Source: Zonotrichia leucophrys gambelii (lineage: Eukaryota > Chordata > Aves > Passeriformes > Passerellidae). Taken from it: DNA of 64,000 nt. Positions within the stretch are counted from its first letter, which is position 1; each line of letters begins with the position of its first letter. Location: assembly GCF_028769735.1 (NCBI RefSeq), contig NC_088178.1, positions 22,456,357 to 22,520,356 of the forward strand. The letters run 5' to 3'. Under the pieces are notes generated by a model. That model ran no database searches. It had not been told where the DNA came from and saw nothing but the letters and a program-made list of their open reading frames with translations. Below, one piece after another: positions 48,103 to 58,000 of the stretch. The translations under genes were made by a program, and so were the position numbers.

Positions 48103-48261
48103 TGCCAAGCTGCTCGGGACCGAGCTCCCCATCGCAGGGAGCTGCCGCCGACCCTGTCCCCCTCCCCTTCCCCTCCCTCTCCCCTTCCCCTCCCCTCGGG
48201 GGGGCTCTTTCTCCCACCGCTCCCCCCCATCCTCCGAGGAGGAGGAAGGCGAGGGCCGTAT

Positions 48262-49425
48262 ATGAACGCGGCCGGCTTCCCGTGCCTGCGAGGCATGTGC
48301 ACGCTGCCGGCGCCCAGCCCCGCGGCCGCGGCCAGCCCCGGCTCCCCCGGGCCGCCGCGGGGCTCTCCGCAGGCGCCGCCGGTGAAGCCAGAGCCGCGGG
48401 GCACTGGAGGCAGCCCGGCCCCGCCGCCGCCGCCGCCCGAGGAGCCGCCGCCCGCCGCCGGGGGCCGCCGGAGGAAGCGGCCGGTGCAGCGGGGCAAGCC
48501 CCCGTACTCATACATCGCCCTCATCGCCATGGCCATCGCCAACGCCGCCGAGAGGAAGCTCACCTTGGGCGGCATCTACAAGTTCATCACAGAGCGCTTC
48601 CCCTTCTACCGGGAGAACCCAAAGAAGTGGCAGAACAGCATCCGCCACAACCTCACCCTCAACGACTGCTTCGTCAAGATCCCCCGGGAGCCCGGACATC
48701 CCGGCAAGGGCAACTACTGGACACTGGATCCGGCCGCAGAGGACATGTTCGACAACGGGAGCTTCCTGCGGCGGAGGAAGCGCTTCAAGCGCACCGACAT
48801 CACCACCTACCCCGGCTACATGCAGAACTCGAGCGCCTTCACGCCCCCGCCCGCCGGCCGCCCCGCGGCCCCCACAGCGCCCTACCCCAATGCCCTCTGC
48901 TCGCCCGGCTACGGCCCTCAGCTCTCCGGCAGCGTCTTCCACCCCTACGCGGCCGGGGCAGCCCCGCCGGCTCAGCATCCTAGGATGTTCAGCATCGACA
49001 GCCTCATCAGCGGGCAGCAGGCCCTGCAGCCCTCGCCGCCCTCCGAGCTGGGCCACCCATCGCTGGGTTTGCCAGGGGCCGAGCTGGCTCCTGCCTGCTC
49101 TGCCGGCAGCTCCGACCCGCCCTGCTTCCAGGCACAGCCCGTCAGCCCCGGCTTGCTGGGCCGGGCCGGCCCCAACTCCCTGGCGTACCCCTACGCCGCC
49201 TCGCCCCCGCACCTGCCCGTGGCTCAGGGCAGCTACTCGCCCGGCAGCCCGCAGCTCTACGGGGCTCCCAACAGACTGGGCCTGCCGGCCATGCGGGCCC
49301 CGGCCTGCGCCGAGCACGGCGAGCAGCTCCTGGGCCTCTCCGCCTCGCCCCTTGGCCAGTTCGGCTCCAGCAACACGTACATGAGGCAGCCCAACTTCCC
49401 CGCCGGCCTGGAGCGATACATGTGA
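48262..49425 (+). CDS. FOXE3: Forkhead box E3 transcription factor, single exon, complete
   Basis: This nuclear DNA-binding factor is required for lens epithelium and anterior eye development in other vertebrates. It is intronless and 387 aa long, while human FOXE3 is 319. The forkhead domain is about residues 79-172: [40 protein letters not shown], recognition helix [20 protein letters not shown] and the basic wing [12 protein letters not shown]3, not FOXE1, is shown by [13 protein letters not shown], the motif RMFSIDSLI (241-249), the C terminus [15 protein letters not shown] and the synteny with CMPK1. N-terminal VKPEP (41-45) fits a SUMO-acceptor site, and FSIDSLI fits an eh1-like Groucho-binding motif; both are inferences. 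The start is the first ATG after the TATA-like box; a second in-frame Met is residue 12. The N-terminal part is Pro/Ala-rich. Confidence 0.95.
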   Translation: MNAAGFPCLRGMCTLPAPSPAAAASPGSPGPPRGSPQAPPVKPEPRGTGGSPAPPPPPPEEPPPAAGGRRRKRPVQRGKPPYSYIALIAMAIANAAERKLTLGGIYKFITERFPFYRENPKKWQNSIRHNLTLNDCFVKIPREPGHPGKGNYWTLDPAAEDMFDNGSFLRRRKRFKRTDITTYPGYMQNSSAFTPPPAGRPAAPTAPYPNALCSPGYGPQLSGSVFHPYAAGAAPPAQHPRMFSIDSLISGQQALQPSPPSELGHPSLGLPGAELAPACSAGSSDPPCFQAQPVSPGLLGRAGPNSLAYPYAASPPHLPVAQGSYSPGSPQLYGAPNRLGLPAMRAPACAEHGEQLLGLSASPLGQFGSSNTYMRQPNFPAGLERYM

Positions 49426-50012
49426 TGGAACTGAGGGAATGGGCCCGACATCCCCGGGCTCCCACCGGCGGCTCTGGACAAGCGGACTTCTCCCTCCCCT
49501 GGGCTCAGCTGGGGTGGATCGGGGGTCCCGGGCTGTGTGCGGACACACGCGTGTGGGAGGACTCAATTCCTCTCTCTCTTATTCTGAAGCGGAGGCAAGG
49601 TGGTATCTGTCTGTCTGCTCTCGGAAAAGGAGTTCTGTGGCTCTGCCAGACAGGGCTTCCCATCTTGTCCTTGTTCCCAGGGGATGCCACCTGCAGCATC
49701 GCACCCCGGGGGCCGGCAGGAGCACACTCAGGAGGTGTGTGCATGGTGTAACATGCAGGAGCTCCCTCTCAAATGGGCTTTTTCCTCTCTTCCCCGAGTG
49801 CCTCCCGTGTAACTGGAATGAAGTTATCAAAAAAAAGCCCCCAAACCACTAAACAAGTTCACTGGATTTTAAATGAATATTTAAGATGTTTATTATTTCC
49901 TTTCCCTGTAGGAAAAGAAACCCCAGCTTGACTACTCCTTTTTACTATTTTTAAAAATTACTTTTATTGTTAGAAAGGACTTTTTTAAAATAAAGCTTTT
50001 TCTTCCAACATG
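49426..50012 (+). other. FOXE3: FOXE3 3' UTR
   Basis: Runs from the TGA to just after the AATAAA at 49989-49994. The last 200 bp are AT-rich with runs of T and A. The end point is inferred. Confidence 0.65.
49989..49994 (+). terminator. FOXE3: FOXE3 polyadenylation signal (AATAAA)
   Basis: The first AATAAA after the FOXE3 stop, followed by a TGCTGCTGTTCCTCTGG-type T/G-rich element. Confidence 0.7.
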
Positions 50013-53000
50013 ACCAGTGCTGCTGTTCCTCTGGCTCTGGACAGATCTTGGCAAGAGGAAATTACAGTTTTGTAACTGGTGGGAGATGGATTCGTGCTGC
50101 TGTTATGACACTGCCACATCTTACGTTTTTAGTGATGCTTCTTAAAGCTCTTTCTTTTATTGTGTGTTTCTTAAAACCAAATGGTAATTCCTATAAGGCT
50201 TGCCCACACAGCTCTTACTTGACTTGATAGTTTCCCATCTACATAAAGAGAATGTGTCTTCTCTCCAAAGAATCCCTTGCAGGTGAAATTCTGATTTATC
50301 CCATCAAATTAGGAGATCACAGTTTTTCTTCCTAGCAACAAAACCAATTAAAAATCAAACTTGTTCACTGGCTGGGCTGCTGCTATTTATTTGTAGGACT
50401 CCCAGCCAGACCACCTGACAAGATTTGAAGGGAGAACTCCCCATCCCCAGACTTACATTTTTTAAGAATTTAAACATGCTTTGGGTAAAAATGCCAAGCT
50501 AGGATTTCTCTCCTTTTTTTCAAAGGTGTCTTCTGAAGCAGAGCAATTTTCTGTAGTCCCTATGGCATTCTCCTTTCTAAGAAGTTGGAAGTCATATGGT
50601 CTTTGGTGTAAAACAGCATCTCATTCCACAGCTGCTGGGCAGGAACAAAAGCTGGTGTGCTGGCAGGTACCATGGAATCAGCTTTTGTCCACAGCTTGGG
50701 ACATTGTGGCTTTTCATTCTTTCATTCTAGGTGCTCCACAGAAACAGAGTGGGTTTAGTATGAGAGTGGAGGGAAGAAAATGCCACCTTTTCTTCTTGGT
50801 TTCCTTACAATTTGGCCTCCATCTGTCTCTAAAAACTGGTCTGCCATCTTCAGCTGAGATGCTGAGTGCTGATCTCCTCTCTGGTCCATCCAGCTTTACC
50901 CTTTCAGCTTTCACCTGGTCCCAGCAGTAGCTTCTGTGCTTTTCCCCTGGCAATAACCCTGCTCAGAAAGGGCATTGTGAAAGAACTCAGCCCTTGAAAT
51001 ACTTTGGCTCTCTCCACACAATATCTATAGGCAGACATCTTCTGTCTAATGGAAATTTGCAACGTGCCATGCCTGCCTGTGACATATTGTCTGCAGAGAT
51101 CACCTGGGGGGGGGTGCTGAAATAATCACTTGCAAGGACAGTCAGCAGAAAGGACATTTGTCATAGCTCACATTCATTCCCAGGGCCCGATCCTGCAATG
51201 TTTTGCTAACAAAAGAACTTTTGGAGTCTTGCCTAAGTACCCAGGGTGTCGGAGCCAGACATGTGCCAGAAGCACTGGGTCTGGTGGCTGATGGGGCTGT
51301 GACTGCACTGGGTTTGTACCCTGAGAAGGAGGGCTGCTGAGGCAGGGAATGACCAGCTACTGACCTGAAATAAAACCAATATTGGCTGCAGGGGGTGGAC
51401 AGGAGATGCTGGGGTTCTGCCTGGGTGGGATGCCCTGGGAACAGTTGGCCAAGCTGTGACAACTCAGACCAAGCTGAGCTGGCTTGGAGACAGCAGGGAG
51501 CTGGTGTTGGAAAGGTCTTTCCAAGATCCTGGTGTCTCTGAGTGTTAACTGAGGTGCTGGGGGAGCCAAGAGGGCTGGGCTGAAGGGGGCTGGGCTGTGA
51601 CTTGCTCCTGTCCCCCAGCTGCCTGTGCCCTCCTGCTGTGGGGCTTTCTGGACAGTGGCATCCAGCTCCGGATTCAGGGATGTGTCTGCTAGAGGTCCAC
51701 CCCTGTGCTGTGCAAGAGGGGGTCTGGTGTGAGTCCCCACAGTGACTGACTCCCCCAAAACCTGGCTTAGACTGAGCAGATGACCCTAAAACCTGGCGTG
51801 TTGGGACAACCCCTGGTGGGCAGCACTGTGTTGCACATCTTCCCTGGAATATCCCTGTCTGCCAGACAGCCCAGAGCCCCCTGCAAGCACCAATAAACCA
51901 CCCTCGCCGTGGGCCTTTCACTGCCAAACAGCTGGAAGACAGGGGGAACAAACCCCTTTTCTTCTTTTTCCTGTAGATATTAATCCTCACATGCACAAAA
52001 CTCTGGCAACCTGTATTGTGATTGTCATTAAACTAATGCCTTAAGAGTGTGTTCTTGGTTAAGTTAATGTATCCCAACGAGGCTTTTAAGCTTCCATTTC
52101 AAAGCTTTGTTTACAGTTAGGGTGAATCTAGCAAATGAGTAGGATTAAGGTGTCATGTAAAGCATGAGCCTTGCTGGGACAGAGTAGTTTTAAGCTTTGT
52201 AAAGTTTATACCTGAGCTCTTCATCTGTTTTAGTGTCTCTTCGATGTCCCTGTTGAGTGAATAAGAGGGATTTGAATGAAACAGGAGTAACTGTCACTCA
52301 GATTTCAGTTGTGAAATCAAGTCTCCTTGGAAATCCTCCCCTCTTTATTTAGGGAGTTAAGGGAATATTATGTAATGACAGTTGTAACAATCTCGAGCTC
52401 ACACAAAAGACAGCGGGTTGGTTTTTTTCAGAAAAAAACTTTCTGAGCTTTCTGAGATTGAGGAAAGAATGTCATACCTCAGGGTGATGGCAAGAGGTAC
52501 TCTGGACTTCCCCATGGTGGGGAGAGCCCTGTCCTGAGCCTGTGAGATGCTGATGGGGGAGGTGGAATCCATCCCGAGCACCAAAGAGGTTTAGTGGTGA
52601 TCTGGGCTATCTTCTCTGACTTCTCAGGGAATAACTCCTTGCAAACCAGACTGATTTCAGATAACCCAGGCTGCACGTTCAGAAGCACACAGTCAAAATG
52701 AGCTGCAGCTTAGAAAAGATGTATGTTTTTCCCTGGGAAACTCTGGCTATGCAGGGAGGACCAATTGAGCTGCCGTGTCTGTCTGTGCCCAGCAGCATTC
52801 TGCATGTTTTATGCTTGTACCACCTTCCTGCTGCTTCCAACAGGTTCAAACAAGCAGTAACAAATGCTCTTTCCAGATTATATTCCCAAACTACAAATAG
52901 TGTTTTCCACCCTGTTACAAACAAACACAGCACTAGCTGGAATCTTAGTTGAAACACATTTCCTGAAGAACTGATCAGTCCCTCTGGTAGTGTTAGGTTT

Positions 53001-53430
53001 TTTCTGGATGCTGCCAGCTGCTCATTGACAGTCTCAATGCTGGAAATGTTACACCATAACTTGCTGTTATTCCATGCAGTACTTGGCCCTTTGCAAATAC
53101 TCAGCTTGAAGACATTCAGTGGTGTTTCTTGGAGCTCAGAGCTGAGTTGGTACAGTCAGGCAGTGATGGGGAGATGTGCAGTGGGTGCAGTGGGACTGGC
53201 TGAGGTTGGTTTGCCAGGTGATGATGATATTTTAACAAATTAGCATCTGGGGGTCAGCACTGCCCAAGCTCTTCGGGGTGTTGGGGGTCGACCACCACTT
53301 CTGCTATGTAAAATTTGGATCCTTTACATTTGGAAAGTTCCTGCAAGGACAGGAGGAGGTGATGGAGCTGCTGCCCTCTGCCGCTTTCCTCCAGGGCTGT
53401 AATGCAGCAGAAGGGGAGCGGCAGGGGCGA
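50013..53430. other. Intergenic sequence downstream of FOXE3
   Basis: No gene was recognised. A block near 52.01-52.40 kb looks like a candidate regulatory element (see findings). The 284-codon minus-strand frame at 51142-51996 has no protein-like features. Confidence 0.65.
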
Positions 53431-53602
53431 CACTGACCTCCGGAGGGACAGCAGGTGTGCTCAGGCCATCACTGACCCACGGAGGGACAGCCGGTGTGCT
53501 CAGGACATCACTGACCTCCGGAGGGACAGCCAGCAGTGCTCAGGCCATCACTGACCTCCGGAGGGACAGCCGGTGTGCTCAGGCCAACACTGACCTCCAG
53601 CG
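53431..53602. repeat. 39-bp minisatellite, about 4.3 copies
   Basis: The unit CACTGACCTCCGGAGGGACA plus AGCCGGTGTGCTCAGGCCAT-type sequence repeats four times with a partial fifth copy. As 39 is a multiple of three, it reads as a 13-residue peptide repeat in some frames. I see no gene around it. Confidence 0.9.
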
Positions 53603-54662
53603 GGAAGCCCTGGGAAGTCGCTCCCGGCTCCCGGGGGTGCTCAGCACATGCCGGCAGCATCCCGGCCTTGGAGGTGCTGTTCACGGCTGACGGGGATCAG
53701 GACATCGGGGAGTTTTGGGTTGCGGTGCGATGAGACACAGTGGAGTTTGTTCGGGGAAGGCTGGATACAACCTCCGGGCTTAAAACACCAGTTAATCACT
53801 TGGGGAGGTCTCAAAGGGAAAGGGTTCTCTGCTATACCTTCTTTTACCCTTTTCCTAAGCCATCGCTGGGAACAGGACAGAGCATTGGGCTGTGTTGGCT
53901 GTCCCCTGCAGCAGCTCTCCTCCCCAGAGTGCAAACAGGGAAAGGAGCAGAAGCACAGTGAGAATCTGCGTCCTTGATGGAAGGGGAGGGGCTGGTGATG
54001 ACAGATCACTCCTCTGCAGCAGCCAGTCTCGTTGGCAGCCTGACTTTGTGTTTGAAATGTGCTGCACGATTGTTGAATGGCAGAACTGGGGGGCTGGCCT
54101 GGCTCTTTACAGCACCCCAAGTGCCAGGCAAAGCAGCAGAGCCTGAGCATTGGCAGCACAACACCTATAAGCTCCTGGGAGAGATCTGGGATGAAGTCAT
54201 TTCACAGCCTTTGTACTGTGCTTGCTGAAGTGGTTCCACTGCAGCAGTTGGGTTTATGAATGTGATGAATCAACTGTGCCATGCCAGCACAAGCAAGCAG
54301 CTCTGGCTTGTGGCAGCTCTGGGTGCTGCATGGAGAAAAGGTGCCCTGAGCTACTCACACACCTGGGAAAAGTTCATTTTCCATTTGTATCAGCACTGCT
54401 GAACCAAAGGCAGCGGGGTGTGACCTCTGCGGAGAATGGGCCCGGTGGTCTCAGACATTTTGGGTGTTTTCCATCTGCACTACAGTCATCTCATCTTGGT
54501 TTTAAAACTCTTCTGCTAATCAGGTGTTGGAAACCAAATCAAATCTGTAGACCCATTTTCAGGAGGTTTCAAGTGATCTAATCTGGCTGGAGCAAATGGG
54601 CTTCAAAAAGCACAAAATTGTCCAAGCTCACTGACCTCCCTGGCTCTTTGCTCAGAGCAGGC

Positions 54663-55029
54663 TGTGGTGGTGTTCACAGGGGTCTTAGGATGAGGATTTG
54701 ACTCCATGTTTCAGAAGGCTTGATTTATTATTTTATTATATATATTATATTAAAACTATACTAAAAGAATAGAAGAAAGGATTCCATCAGAAGGCTGGCT
54801 AAGAATAGAAAAAGAATTATAACAAAAGCTTGTATGTCGGACAGAGTCCGAGCCAGCTGACTGTGATTGGTCATTATTTAGAAACAACCACATGACACCA
54901 ATCACAGATGCACCTGTTGCATTCCACAGCAGCAGATAATCATTGTTTACATTTTGTTCCTGAGGCCTCTCAGCTTCTCAGGAGGAAAAATCTTAAGGAA
55001 AGGATTTTTCATAAAATGGGTCTGTGACG
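54663..55029 (-). mobile_element. Solo LTR of an endogenous retrovirus, 6-bp target duplication
   Basis: A 367-bp element flanked by GCAGGC (54657-54662) and GCAGGT (55030-55035), a near-perfect 6-bp duplication of the kind left by ERVK/beta-like integrases. Read on the minus strand it starts near CGTCACAGACCCATTTTATG, includes CTGAGAGGCCTCAGG and CAATCACAGTCAGCTGGCTC, carries an AATAAA near its end and finishes ACACCACCACA. I recognise this from memory as a very common passerine LTR. There is no internal retroviral sequence beside it. Ends are slightly mutated: CG replaces the expected CA at one terminus on the plus strand. Confidence 0.85.
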
Positions 55030-55035
55030 GCAGGT

Positions 55036-58000
55036 CATGGGTTTCAGAAGAGGAATTAGTTCACCTGTACAGGTCAGGCCAACCCAGGTCTTGGTTGTAT
55101 CCTTTTCAGATGTTCTCTGCTTGAAAGACAGGAGTCTGAGAAAAGCTAAGGGGACTCATAAGCTGTACCTCATTATTTTCAGTTTCAGAAAGATGCTTGT
55201 ATGGAGCTGTAACTCCCTCCTGAGAGCATCCCATGCAGCACTCCTCTGTAACAGAAATGTGTTTACCCATGGGAAAACAGGAGCTGCCAAGCCTTCTCAT
55301 CATCCAGAGCCTTCCCCCTCAAGAAATCACAAGCTTTGCCATCCCAAAGACACAGTTTGGGGGGAGCATTTTCTTGCCAGACCCCAAACGCATCCCGGCA
55401 GAGCTCCGTGCTCCCTGGCGGTGGCTAAAGCGGCTACTTGGTGAGGATGCTCCCCTCAGGTGGCCACGGCAGCGATGGCAGCGGGCTGTGGCTCTGCCCC
55501 TGCACTGTGGGCAGCACCCACGAGGTGGCAGCCAGGTGACAGCCAGGCCAGGCCCTGCGGCCCGGACCCCACCAGCCGCAGACCCTCTCCAAGCCGCATT
55601 TGCTCCTGCCTGGTTACTCATTGTTGGATTTCCCACAGTGTTGGTTTAAGCACGTATCTGTCCTCCCCGGCTCCGAGCCCTTTCTTTCCAGGCTGTCTGC
55701 TGCTTGGATTCTCCCCAGCTGATGCTCACCCTCTAAGTATAATTGCAATACAAAGTAGTTTCAGAATAGCGTGCAATAGTGGCTAATTATTTGGAACAAT
55801 TATACATAACAAAGACAGAGCCAAGCAGCAAGAGGGCTTAATTGTCTGGCCAAGCATGAAATAGCACAGGATTATCGCTCACAGGGGGAGGGGAGGCAAC
55901 ACAGGAGAATTGCCCCATAGAATAGGCAAGAATCCAGCCTGCTCTGGAAGACAAAGTTTATTGAAGAACTTGAAAATTCCCCGTTGAAGCATCTTCTGAG
56001 ATGGCAGAGAAGACATGAAAAGGATAATGACCCAGAATATGGGCTTAAGGCACAAATCCCTCCACTGACAGACTCCAGGCCTGCAGGCTCTTAAGAACAT
56101 GCTTAAATTTTAAGCACATGAATAGTCCCCTTTGACGGCTCACGTGCTTAGAGTTAAGCTCAGGCATAAGTGTTTGTAGGATTGGAGCCCAGATTTTTAT
56201 TGCAGCTAGGCTCTTCTCAGTAATGACAGGAAAGAGGAGATGTATAAAGTGCAGGAGATCCCAGGCCAGTGCCATGAAACCCTTTGCCCCATGTGAGTGA
56301 CAAGAGCCTGCAGTGAGCCACAGGCACATCCACAGCTTCCCTCCCTGCCATGGAGCTGGGGGAGAGAACAACAACTGTGCAGTGGTGAGAGAGCATCTCC
56401 AAGCCATGAGTGGAGCCTGAGAGTCCACAGGTGAGAAGGTGTGGAGGTTTCAAAATGGACAAAGGTCACCATTAAAACCTAAAAAGTGCTGCTGGAGTTC
56501 AGCCTTACTTGGGAGCATCAGAGAGCAACATGTTGGAGAGTTTCTGAGATGGTGTGGAAAATGAGAATAATTTTCAGTAAAACTAATGAAAATTTATATA
56601 AAAAATCCTGTAGAATATGAACAAATCAATGCAATTGCAGCTTCTCTCCAAATAATCCCTGCTAAAGCATGCACCTACTTTGTCTGCAGAATAAGAGTGA
56701 GATCTTTCTTCAGTGTGAGATCTTTCCTGCTCTTTCTCCATCTCTGAAGGTTTTGGTTTTTGCAAGGCTTCGCATTTTTACAAGACAGCTGCCTGCTGGG
56801 GAGTAGCACTTGTCCCTCTGCTTGAACCCACATCACTGTTTTTCAATTGTCTTTAGGGCTGGAAGAGTTTGTTTTCATTAGTGGGACAACAGCCTTGTGC
56901 TGGTGACTGCAGATGTGTTGTGGTGGAGGCGGTAGAAAAGGAGAAAGGTGTGGGATACAGAAGCTGTGAGGTTCAGGGGGCTGACTGAGCACAGGAGCTG
57001 TGGATGTCCCATGTCCCAGACCTACAACCACATTGAAGCTCTGGGTGAGACTGCTCATGCCAGCAGCACCATGTGAGAGCAGTCCAGCCTGGGTACGATG
57101 CTATGGAGGAGATTTTTCTTTGGGAAAAATGAGTGGACATGAGGATCTGCCCCACAGGAGGCCAGGCCCCTCTCCCCACTGTTGGCTGTGCCCTGCACAC
57201 CCCTGTCAGCCCCCCAAGGCTCCACAGGGATGTGCCCCACAGGGTGGGAGCTGCTGGTGGAGGATGTGGCCCCATCATCGCCTCCCTTATTGCACCTGGG
57301 GCCTGGGCTGTGCCTTGGCCATGGGCACCGCGGCTCCAGCCGTGCTGGCAGCCACTGGAGGGCATTGTCTGCTCCATCTCCTCCTCCTCCTCATCCCGCC
57401 CCGTGTGCCCCTCCCTGCCTTTCCCAGGCACCCACACTGCTATGGAAACCCTCTCACCGCCTTTTTCTCCTTTTTACCCATTCAGGGCAGGGAAGGGGGG
57501 ACTGAGCAGCTGGCAGCACCTCCGGGGAAGGGTCAGCCAGCTGGTGCCGGGGTGGGCTGGGATGTCCCTCGAGCACCCAGGACCTTCCCAAACCACCCCG
57601 ATGCCTCAGTGCATCACCAGCCTGCCACGGCGTGCCTGTGCAGCAGCTCAGAGCAGCAGGGCACGGCTGGAGGATTTTCTCTGGAGCCAGAGGTTAATTA
57701 TGCTTTATTGGATAATTTTCAGCTGCCAGCGCTGGCAATGAAAGGGATTTCCTCTAGATGGCACGCTTATCTCTGCACTGGAGGGAAGCCCACCAGCCTG
57801 CATCCCCGCAGGACCCCGGCCATGTATTTTCAGGGAACGTTTAACTTATGTCCTCTTATATCACAATTTGAATACTCAATAGCTAGACTGTATAAAAGTC
57901 TGGAAAATGGTAATAAGAAAAGGCATTTCATATTGAGCACTGCTGGGATCCAGTTAGCTGGGTGATGCTAAATATCCATCTTGAAGAAATCATAGAAATT

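Larger units (their letters stand above)
47640..49450. promoter_or_regulatory. FOXE3: CpG island spanning the FOXE3 promoter and coding region
   Basis: Sharp rise in GC and CpG from about 47.64 kb through the FOXE3 stop codon. It falls again in the 3' UTR. Confidence 0.85.

Noticed and set aside
48262..49425. Identification as FOXE1
   Set aside because: The C terminus, the FSIDSLI motif, the DMFDNGSF sequence and the position next to CMPK1 all fit FOXE3. The forkhead alone would not decide.
51142..51996. 284-codon minus-strand ORF
   Set aside because: Composition of a chance frame in GC-rich intergenic DNA, with no recognisable motif and no gene context.
57000..57965. 321-codon plus-strand ORF
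   Set aside because: Overlapping long frames on both strands, high Cys/Pro/Trp content and no domain. The last third crosses an AT-rich candidate regulatory block.
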